This document shows positions 31,319 through 38,047 of a stretch of DNA of 47,229 bases, in pieces; position 1 is the first letter of the stretch, and every line of letters begins with the position of its first letter. This DNA comes from a virus, in the IMG/VR virus record IMGVR_UViG_3300035666_000037, positions 1 to 47,229 of that record, one strand, 5' to 3'. The notes beneath the pieces were generated by a model. It was not told the origin of the DNA, did not search any database, and saw only the letters and a list, made by a program, of their open reading frames with translations. The translations under genes and the position numbers were made by a program.

Positions 31319-31812
31319 TGGGAACTCAAAGCGAAATTGTGCTAGTTAGCAAACGTGCTCCATTTGAAGGGCAAACAGTTTTAGAAATAGGTGCTGCTTT
31401 TGGCAATCCAGAAGCAATCCGACAAGTAGCAAAAGCTACAAAGCATATTGGTTTAGACATGCAAGAAGGCAAATTTGTTGACCTTGTTCATAATCTAAAC
31501 GAGCCAGTACCTCTAGATCCTGTAGATACTATTTTATGTTTTTCAGTACTAGAACATTGCAATAAACCCTGGATAGTAGCTAAAAACCTTAGCAATGTTC
31601 TAAAAAAAGATGGCTTATTGCTGCTTTCTGTCCCATTCCAATGGAAAGTTCATGGATACCCAAACGATTACTGGAGATTTACTCCTAATGGAATCAAAGA
31701 GCTTTTCCCAGATATAGAATGGATCCATGAAGAAACTGATCCTCCAAAGATGAACTTGACTCAGCATCAAGGTCAAAAAATCCTATTGTTGTTTATAGGT
31801 AAAAAGCAATGA
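31318..31812 (+). CDS. Second SAM-dependent methyltransferase, AT-rich
   Basis: A 164-residue class I methyltransferase: VLEIGAAFGNPEAIRQVA (motif I, about 21-38), HIGLDMQEGKFVDLVHNL, TILCFSVLEHCNKPW (about 74-88) and VLKKDGLLLLSVPF (about 97-110). Base composition is about 40 percent GC in counted stretches, against roughly 57 percent in the adjoining methyltransferase, and GTAC is rare, so it was probably acquired separately. Overlaps of one base (TAATG) and four bases (ATGA) still place it in the operon. Confidence 0.8.
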   Translation: MGTQSEIVLVSKRAPFEGQTVLEIGAAFGNPEAIRQVAKATKHIGLDMQEGKFVDLVHNLNEPVPLDPVDTILCFSVLEHCNKPWIVAKNLSNVLKKDGLLLLSVPFQWKVHGYPNDYWRFTPNGIKELFPDIEWIHEETDPPKMNLTQHQGQKILLLFIGKKQ

Positions 31813-32498
31813 CGCAGAAGATCCCTGTGTACATTGGGTACGATCCTGTAGAGTCCGGAGCCTTCTGGACTTGTGCTGCAAGTGTACTAGAGCACAGCTC
31901 TCAGCCAGTTGAGATCATACCCCTCAAGAGATCCCAACTACCTCTTACTCGGCCTCGGCATCCCAAGCAATCCAACGAGTTCTCCTTTACCCGTTGGCTA
32001 GTACCTTACTTGCAAAATTACCGTGGTTATGGTATATTCGTAGACTGCGACTTCTTGTTTATGTCTGATATTTCGGAACTGTGGTTCCTGAGAGATCCGA
32101 CCAAAGCAGTGCAAGTCTGTAAGCATAATACGGATACCTTTAAAGAAGGTACTAAATATCTTGGGACAGAGCAAACAGTATACGATAAGAAGTGCTGGTC
32201 TAGCTTGATGCTGTTCAATTGTGAACACGAAGCTACACGTAGACTTGTTCCGGATTATATTGACAGAGCCAATGGACTCGATCTGCATCAATTCAAGTGG
32301 TGCAAAGATGAGGAAATTGGCTCTTTGCCTATTGAGTGGAATCATTTAGTAGGGCATTACGCATACAACGATAACATCAAGGCCGCTCACTTTACTGAAG
32401 GTGGGCCGTACTTCAAGGACTACCAGGATTGCGCTTACTCAGAAGAATGGTGGGATGCCTTCTATAAAATGAAGTACGTCAAAGAAGGGTTGACTTAA
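31809..32498 (+). CDS. Glycosyltransferase, GT8-like
   Basis: A 229-residue protein resembling GT8-type or related GT-A transferases: IPVYIGYDPVESGAF (residues 4-18), SFTRWLVPYLQNYRGYGIFV and the metal-binding DCDFLF (about 77-82, DxD), then TEQTVYDKKCW and HFTEGGPYFKDY near the end. It overlaps its neighbours by four bases and one base. It is the third sugar transferase in the row. Acceptor unknown. Confidence 0.75.
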   Translation: MTQKIPVYIGYDPVESGAFWTCAASVLEHSSQPVEIIPLKRSQLPLTRPRHPKQSNEFSFTRWLVPYLQNYRGYGIFVDCDFLFMSDISELWFLRDPTKAVQVCKHNTDTFKEGTKYLGTEQTVYDKKCWSSLMLFNCEHEATRRLVPDYIDRANGLDLHQFKWCKDEEIGSLPIEWNHLVGHYAYNDNIKAAHFTEGGPYFKDYQDCAYSEEWWDAFYKMKYVKEGLT

Positions 32499-32707
32499 TG
32501 GCTAATAATATCTGGCAATGGTTTCAAGAGAACTCGGCTAATACTGGCGGGATTACTGATAAAATTCAAGAATACCTTGCGGGCCTTGGTTATACCGGCG
32601 CTACTAATGAAATTATGTTTTCTTGGCTGGGCGGTCTTGGACACGAAGGAACTCTTGCTGAACGCATAGAGAAATTTGAAAGAGCCAATACTACACGTTA
32701 TGGCTGA
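32498..32707 (+). CDS. Hypothetical small protein of the tail region
   Basis: A 69-residue protein, MANNIWQWFQENSANTGGIT at the start, with the repeated pattern IQEYLAGLGYTGATNEIMFSWLGGLGHEGT. Similar Gly/Leu short motifs occur in minor virion proteins of podoviruses. It starts at a TAATG overlap and ends eight bases into the next gene. No named family. Confidence 0.55.
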   Translation: MANNIWQWFQENSANTGGITDKIQEYLAGLGYTGATNEIMFSWLGGLGHEGTLAERIEKFERANTTRYG

Positions 32708-33116
32708 AGAAATTAAAATTACTGGAGCTTACCAATTCCGTACCTGTAACAGGGATCAGAAGGATTTCTGGCGAGAGCGGTTCATTGAGACTAATGATCC
32801 CACTGGATACATCTTCGCAGAGACTTGGATTGAGGATGGCTTTCGTAAGTGGAAAGAGTTCATTAACGCTCATGGCGTAAAAGCAGAGATTCAAGAGTGG
32901 CAGGACACGCTGGCAACTAAGTTGATTGCCCAAGGTATCCTCAACATTGCTACGCAAAGAGATTCGTTCCAAGCATCCAAGTGGCTCGCTGACCGTGGGT
33001 GGCTAGAGAAAGAAGACAAGCGTACCAAGGAAGCCAAGAAGAAGGCAGAGAAAGCTCACGACGAGATCCAGGAAGACATGGAACGATTGGGGCTAAGGCT
33101 TGTCAAGACGAAGTAA
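32700..33116 (+). CDS. Putative terminase small subunit
   Basis: A 138-residue helical protein. The C-terminal half, with KLIAQGILNIATQRDSFQAS then KWLADRGWLEKEDKR, resembles the end of phage small terminase subunits (the A-x-K-W/F-L...RGW pattern), and a charged coiled-coil tail follows (AKKKAEKAHDEIQEDMERLG). Small subunits recognise phage DNA and feed it to the large subunit. It lies 9 kb from the large subunit gene (42257), which is unusual. ATG 32700 is chosen over TTG 32676. The call is tentative. Confidence 0.45.
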   Translation: MAEEIKITGAYQFRTCNRDQKDFWRERFIETNDPTGYIFAETWIEDGFRKWKEFINAHGVKAEIQEWQDTLATKLIAQGILNIATQRDSFQASKWLADRGWLEKEDKRTKEAKKKAEKAHDEIQEDMERLGLRLVKTK

Positions 33117-33171
33117 CAACCAGCGATCTCGGGGTATACGCCGATCAGAGATACGCGATAATAGAATTCAA

Positions 33172-33438
33172 ATGCCTCTGGTGTACAGAACACCAGATTT
33201 GTATGCGTCCGCATCTCACGTTCACAGTACGGGTGCAATCACTTCAGGGATCTTTGATCCAGCCAGATTAGGTTCTGGTACAGCCACAGCTACTACATTT
33301 CTCAGGGGTGATGGTGTCTGGGCTACAGTTACATTAGGCGGTGGAGGAGCAGCATGGGACTTCGATGAAGGAAGTAGTTCTATGTCCTACACGTTCGGAG
33401 CAATTGATTTAGACGAAGGCGATTCAATAAGTCTTTAA
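33172..33438 (+). CDS. Short fibre-like protein, partial duplicate of the next gene
   Basis: An 88-residue protein from ATG 33172 (112 residues from TTG 33100). Residues 12-50 (SASHVHSTGAITSGIF, LGSG, TTFLRGDGVWA) are nearly the same as residues about 62-100 of the following fibre protein. It then ends in an acidic stretch (DEGSSSMSYTFG, LDEGDSISL). The SHVHSTG and FLRGDG words are usual in tail-fibre collars. It may be a small accessory tip, or the leftover of a fibre replaced by recombination. Confidence 0.5.
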   Translation: MPLVYRTPDLYASASHVHSTGAITSGIFDPARLGSGTATATTFLRGDGVWATVTLGGGGAAWDFDEGSSSMSYTFGAIDLDEGDSISL

Positions 33439-33439
33439 T

Positions 33440-35575
33440 ATGGCAACAACCGCAGTTCTTCGACACCGCAGAGATACGGCAGCTAACTGGACTTCTAATA
33501 ATCCGGTTATGCAAGCAGGCCAACTTGGCTATGAAACAGATACTCGTAAATTCAAGTTTGGAGATGGCTTGTCATCTTGGATATCTTTGTCGTATGCTTC
33601 TGCTGTTAGCATTGGCAGCTTTGCTTCTGCTAGCCATGTTCATAGTACTGGAGACATTACCACAGGTATCTTTGCTCCAAGTTTTCTTGGATCAGGATCT
33701 CCTTCAAGTACTAACTTCCTTCGCGGGGACGGATCCTGGGCATTGCCTGCTGGAGGAGGTGGAGGAGTTGCTCTTGCAGCAGGCGCTCAAACAGCTACCT
33801 CTGGAACAATAAATTTTGCTAACTCTAATGGCATCACGTTCGGGATGTCGGGCAGTACCCAAATTACGGCTAGCCATAACGGGATTACAATACAGACTGT
33901 CCAAACACAAGCATCGGGAAATATTGCTGGTGCTGGGTTCTCCAGTACAACAACGACCGGCATAAACATTGTTGGTACTAACAATAGTCTTGGGTTGAGT
34001 CTCGGTGTTCCAGTTTATCTGACAACCCAATCCGTACAGACGCAAGCCTCTGGAAACATAGCTCGTACTGGTTTTACCAGCACAAGTACTACAGGAACAG
34101 CTCTTGTCGGTACTCTGGACACAAGTGGCTTGAGCTTAGGTATTCCTGCGTACCTGACAACGCAGTCTGTTCAGACTCAGGCTTCTGGCAACATCGTTGG
34201 TTCTGGATTCTCTAGTACTACGACTACTGGTACGGCCATCGTAGGAACTAACAATAGCAACGGCCTTAGTCTTGGTGTACCGGCGTACCTTACGACACAA
34301 TCAGTTCAAACGCAGGCATCCGGCAATATTGCAGGATCGGGTTTTACTGGGGCAAATGCTTCGGGTACATTGAACTCAAACGGATTGTCTCTATCCGTTG
34401 CTGCTCCTGGTGCAGCTAACTACTCTATTGGTGTATCCACCCTTGGAAACACGGCGGGATCAACAGGGATTACTGGTACCCGTATTGTCTTTGCCGGTAT
34501 AAACAATATCTCGCTTAGTCAGTCCACGGATGCAAACGGTGCCACAATCTCCATCAATCAAACAGGTGGTGGTGGCGGTGGCGCAATGTACGCTAACCTG
34601 TCAGGCAACACCTCGGGTAACACCACTGCATCTGGCAATACGCTAAATTTCTCCGGTATCAACGTCACCCTGTCGGGTACGAACAACTCTCAGATAGCCA
34701 TTTCCGCTCCAGCTACTTCAAGCCTTGTTGGCGCTGCCGGTATTTCAATCAGTAGTGCAGGAAACACAATTTCTGTACTCAATAATTATATTTCTAGGTT
34801 TGAGAACCAACCGTTCCAAGCCGTACAAACCATGTCGTTAAACATGGCATCTGTATCTCACGCTGCTATTTTCAATATCCCGGAACCACTCTCTATAAGT
34901 TACCTTCGCATTCCCGTACTGATGACAACTAACAGTACAACGATTGCTACAACAGCAGCATCAGCTACTGGCGGGGCTGCGATTTACTCGACGTTCAATG
35001 CTGTAGTGTATTCAATGGGCACGGGAGGTAATTCGCTTAGTTTGCAATCAGTTACTTCTGGTTCTGCTGGATTCACGTTCAGTAACTCCATCAGCGTTGC
35101 TACGAATGGAACGCAGTACTCTGTAAGTCAAGGCTACTCTGCACAGGCACTTGGCAACGGTACTACGTTTACGACTCAGACTTCTGGTAGTACAAGTAAC
35201 TACGCATTTTCTACTAACTCGTTTACAGCGTTTACATCCGCACGATTCTTGGATATTCCGCTCACAGGATCTCTTGTTGGAGGGCCGTATTGGATTGTAT
35301 TTGGAGGGTCTACCAGAAGTTCAGCTACTACGGGCGTAGCGGCTTTGTCTGCAATGACAAACTGTAACGTAAGGTATTCAAACCATTACGGTGTATCCCA
35401 GACTAACATTGCCTTTGGTGTTATGGGTAGCACTAACTTGACTTCAGGTGGACACTTTGGCGCAGGGTCTTTCTCAACCGCAGGTGGCGGTACGACGAAC
35501 TCCATTAACCTCAGTCAGATTTCCAGCAGCGCATCTCATGTCCGACTGTACTTCCAGATGCTGAGATTCGCGTAA
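33440..35575 (+). CDS. Tail fibre protein with Mtd-like N-terminal domain
   Basis: A 711-residue, Ser/Thr/Gly-rich fibre. The N-terminus (VLRHRRDTAANWTSNNPVM, then AGQLGYETDTRKFKFGDG) matches the N-terminal domain known from the major tropism determinant and many fibres. Collar words SHVHSTG and FLRGDGSWA follow (about 62-100), then three full and one partial 45-residue repeats (about 154-320), and a beta-rich C-terminal part of about 250 residues. It should reach for the host surface. No reverse transcriptase or variable template lies nearby. The end overlaps the next gene by one base. Confidence 0.8.
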   Translation: MATTAVLRHRRDTAANWTSNNPVMQAGQLGYETDTRKFKFGDGLSSWISLSYASAVSIGSFASASHVHSTGDITTGIFAPSFLGSGSPSSTNFLRGDGSWALPAGGGGGVALAAGAQTATSGTINFANSNGITFGMSGSTQITASHNGITIQTVQTQASGNIAGAGFSSTTTTGINIVGTNNSLGLSLGVPVYLTTQSVQTQASGNIARTGFTSTSTTGTALVGTLDTSGLSLGIPAYLTTQSVQTQASGNIVGSGFSSTTTTGTAIVGTNNSNGLSLGVPAYLTTQSVQTQASGNIAGSGFTGANASGTLNSNGLSLSVAAPGAANYSIGVSTLGNTAGSTGITGTRIVFAGINNISLSQSTDANGATISINQTGGGGGGAMYANLSGNTSGNTTASGNTLNFSGINVTLSGTNNSQIAISAPATSSLVGAAGISISSAGNTISVLNNYISRFENQPFQAVQTMSLNMASVSHAAIFNIPEPLSISYLRIPVLMTTNSTTIATTAASATGGAAIYSTFNAVVYSMGTGGNSLSLQSVTSGSAGFTFSNSISVATNGTQYSVSQGYSAQALGNGTTFTTQTSGSTSNYAFSTNSFTAFTSARFLDIPLTGSLVGGPYWIVFGGSTRSSATTGVAALSAMTNCNVRYSNHYGVSQTNIAFGVMGSTNLTSGGHFGAGSFSTAGGGTTNSINLSQISSSASHVRLYFQMLRFA
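33899..34400 (+). repeat. 135-base tandem repeats in the fibre gene
   Basis: Repeat units begin at 33899, 34034, 34169 and 34304, each exactly 135 bases, with the fourth partial. Each unit starts with VQTQASGNI and ends with LTTQS. The proteins are near identical, while codons differ at many silent sites. Confidence 0.85.
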
Positions 35576-36306
35576 TGGCTGGCCCTGTTTATCAGAGCTT
35601 TGCTAGCTTCCCGTATACTACGGGAACTGCGGCTACGTCTCATAATGTTACTATAAACAAGCCATCTGGAGTATCAAACGGGGACGTACTTTTTTTAACT
35701 ATGGGTCTTCGCCAAGACGATGGCGTTAGTAGAGCATTAAGCACTGCCCCTGTTTTTGACGCTGCATATCCGTGGACAAAAGTAAGAGAATCTGAACCTT
35801 ATAATCAAACGTCGACAAACAGATCGTGGACGTATTTTCGTTATGTGGCAAACGCAGCGGGTGAACCCGCGAGCTATACGTGTACGATCAACTACGCTAG
35901 CGCATTTGCTATGGTTGCAGCGACAATTACAGCACGGTTTTCTGGCGCAGGGCCTATACTGCCAATAAACTCTTCAGCAGCTTTTGTTGATACTGGATTA
36001 GCTGTCGCGTTTCCACAAGTTACAACAACGCTGCCTGACACAATCCTACTTTATTCAAGTACCGCCAGAAACCTGCAAACAGCGTTTTCGTTTAGTGGCG
36101 GAACGCCGCCGACAGTGATTACATTCTTGACTGCCACGCTAACAACCACATTTTCTTTAGGTATGGCTTACAAGGCACAAAGTGCAGCGGGTTTAAGTGT
36201 GGCTGAAACGGGCACATGGAGCGGAGGTGGTGGTTCTACCGCTAGCGGCACTACCGCAGCCCTAGCCTCTGATCTCGTTGCATCAACTTCGTGGATACGA
36301 GCATGA
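35575..36306 (+). CDS. Probable minor fibre/adhesin protein
   Basis: A 243-residue beta-rich protein starting MAGPVYQSFASFPYTTGTAA with Thr/Ser/Gly-rich sequence and FSGAG, SGGTPPT and WSGGGGSTASG loops. It looks like a secreted or virion adhesin domain of jelly-roll type and lies between the large fibre gene and a glycosyltransferase, with one- and four-base overlaps. GC content and GTAC use differ from core genes, suggesting exchange. No named family. Confidence 0.55.
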   Translation: MAGPVYQSFASFPYTTGTAATSHNVTINKPSGVSNGDVLFLTMGLRQDDGVSRALSTAPVFDAAYPWTKVRESEPYNQTSTNRSWTYFRYVANAAGEPASYTCTINYASAFAMVAATITARFSGAGPILPINSSAAFVDTGLAVAFPQVTTTLPDTILLYSSTARNLQTAFSFSGGTPPTVITFLTATLTTTFSLGMAYKAQSAAGLSVAETGTWSGGGGSTASGTTAALASDLVASTSWIRA

Positions 36307-36515
36307 AACGCGCTTTTGTACAGGTATCGGTTATTGCCCCTACAAGACTGTCGCTCAACGTGAATTGGTACGATCTCGAAACATTAGAACAAAGTGGAGA
36401 AACATTCACGTACGAGGATTCTGTTAGTCTTACCGGAAGTCAACTACGAGAAGCAATAGACTTTTTTATCGCAACGAAACTTGATATACTTTCAGAGAAT
36501 ATCATCTGGAGTTAA
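36303..36515 (+). CDS. Hypothetical small protein
   Basis: A 70-residue protein from ATG 36303 (ATGA overlap with the adhesin-like gene): MKRAFVQVSVIAPTRLSLNV, then LETLEQSGETFTYEDS and a C-terminal helix. Looks like a compact alpha-beta domain, perhaps a chaperone or tip for the preceding adhesin. GTG 36291 is an alternative start. No family recognised. Confidence 0.55.
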   Translation: MKRAFVQVSVIAPTRLSLNVNWYDLETLEQSGETFTYEDSVSLTGSQLREAIDFFIATKLDILSENIIWS

Positions 36516-36516
36516 C

Positions 36517-37248
36517 ATGAAACCACAAATCGTTTCGTTAGATAATGGGCACCATAACCAAGACATTGCTGCATCTACTGCTCGCATTGTTCAAGGGAAT
36601 AGTTGGAAGAAGCAAAGGGTAGTCATGCTGATTCCGGCAGGAACTACAATCCCCACAAAGGTTTATCTGTCTCATTGTGGATTGATCTTTCCACCTAACC
36701 AAGCAGCCCATCGTATGGCAGCTATTGGGATGGAGGTAGGGGAAGCATTCTCTAACTCGATTGCAGAGATCCTGGCGCATCCGGATCTTAATCAGTGGGA
36801 GTACTTGCTGACTGTTGAGCATGACAACATTCCACCTTCGGATGGTTTGGTTAAGTTGATCCATCAGATGGAGGCGCATCCTGAGTTCTCTTGTATTGGT
36901 GGATTGTATTGGACTAAAGGGCCAGGAGGCCAGCCTCAAATTTGGGGAGATCCTAAGGATCCGGTACTGAACTTCCGTCCACAGCCTCCTGATCCCAATG
37001 GCGGGCTAGTCGAGTGCTGCGGAACAGGCATGGGATTTAATCTCTGGCGATTGTCTATGTTCAAAGATGAACGCTTGCGCCGTCCTTGGTTCAAGACTGT
37101 TGCAGGAGCAGACGGAGTAGGAACGCAGGACTTGTACTTCTGGGGCGATGCTAGGAAGCATGGATACCGTTGTGCAATTGACTGCTCCGTAAAGGTCGGT
37201 CATTACGATATGACTGGTCAGTTTGGCATCGAAGATTTTACTTGGTAA
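36517..37248 (+). CDS. Glycosyltransferase, GT2-like (GT-A fold)
   Basis: A 243-residue protein starting MKPQIVSLDNGHHNQDIAAS behind GGAG. Metal/nucleotide-sugar site EHDNIPP (about 102-108), CCGTGMGFNLWR (about 168-179), TQDLYFWGDA (about 208-217, catalytic acidic residues) and the C-terminal VGHYD are in GT2 order. It is the fourth sugar transferase, separated from the first three by the fibre genes. Acceptor unknown. Confidence 0.75.
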   Translation: MKPQIVSLDNGHHNQDIAASTARIVQGNSWKKQRVVMLIPAGTTIPTKVYLSHCGLIFPPNQAAHRMAAIGMEVGEAFSNSIAEILAHPDLNQWEYLLTVEHDNIPPSDGLVKLIHQMEAHPEFSCIGGLYWTKGPGGQPQIWGDPKDPVLNFRPQPPDPNGGLVECCGTGMGFNLWRLSMFKDERLRRPWFKTVAGADGVGTQDLYFWGDARKHGYRCAIDCSVKVGHYDMTGQFGIEDFTW

Positions 37249-37256
37249 GGACACTT

Positions 37257-37799
37257 ATGAAAATCGATCTGGGTTGTGGTAAGAACAAGAAGGAAGGGTT
37301 CATTGGGGTGGATCAGTTCTCAATGGAAGGTGTGGATATCGTTCTGGACATTGGCGCTAGCCCTTGGCCTTGGGAGGATAATTCCATTGACGAGGCGCAC
37401 TGTAGTCATTTTCTAGAGCATCTAACTAACTTGGATAACAAGTGGGAACGTATTCATTTCTTTAATGAACTGTATCGTGTACTCAAGCCCGGAGCTAACT
37501 GCACAATTATTATTCCGCACTGGGCCTCGACTAGGTACTACGGCGATCCTACTCATAAGGAACCCTTTTCGGAGATGGGTTTTTATTATTTGTCCAAGGA
37601 ATGGCGCATGGGAAATGCTCCCCATGCTGATATTGAAATTAATCCTAATGGGTACAATTGCGATTTCCAAGCAGTCTGGGGGAACGGTATGCATCCTGCT
37701 GTTGCTCAACGTAGCCAGGATTTCCAACAGTTCGCTACTGCATGGTTCAAGGAAGCAATTCAGGATCTTCACGCAACACTAACCAAACCAAATAAATAA
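37257..37799 (+). CDS. Third SAM-dependent methyltransferase
   Basis: A 180-residue class I methyltransferase: IDLGCGKNKKEGFIGVDQF (residues 3-21, motif I), SIDEAHCSHFLEHL and YRVLKPGANCTIIIPHW. This form is usual beside sugar-transfer genes. It starts at ATG 37257 behind AAGGA. It closes the sugar/methyl cassette; the next genes are a small membrane protein and the tailspikes. Confidence 0.8.
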   Translation: MKIDLGCGKNKKEGFIGVDQFSMEGVDIVLDIGASPWPWEDNSIDEAHCSHFLEHLTNLDNKWERIHFFNELYRVLKPGANCTIIIPHWASTRYYGDPTHKEPFSEMGFYYLSKEWRMGNAPHADIEINPNGYNCDFQAVWGNGMHPAVAQRSQDFQQFATAWFKEAIQDLHATLTKPNK

Positions 37800-37805
37800 A
37801 ACAAT

Positions 37806-38039
37806 ATGGACTACCAACTGCTGTTCAACATTGCATTCTCGTTCATTCTTTTTCTTGTTGGATGGTTTGTTCGTATTGCTTATGATGCAGCTAATGCAAT
37901 GAAGAATGATTTGATGGCACTGGAGCGAGAACTGCATTCCAGTTTTGTACGCAGAGAAGATTACAAAGAAGATATTAGGGAGATCAAGGATCTCTTGCTT
38001 TCTATTCAAGATCGAATAAATAACAAGGCTGACAAGTAG
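37806..38039 (+). CDS. Small membrane-anchored coiled-coil protein
   Basis: A 77-residue protein with one N-terminal span (LLFNIAFSFILFLVGWFV, about 5-22) and a charged coiled coil (REDYKEDIREIKDLLLSIQD). Proteins of this form recur in phage lysis and tail regions and may be spanin- or holin-like; the short soluble part argues against a full spanin. It precedes the first tailspike gene. Confidence 0.65.
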   Translation: MDYQLLFNIAFSFILFLVGWFVRIAYDAANAMKNDLMALERELHSSFVRREDYKEDIREIKDLLLSIQDRINNKADK

Positions 38040-38047
38040 GAGCAACA

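Noticed and set aside
33440-35575. Diversity-generating retroelement acting on the Mtd-like fibre
   Set aside because: No reverse transcriptase gene and no template/variable repeat pair with adenine-biased changes were seen.
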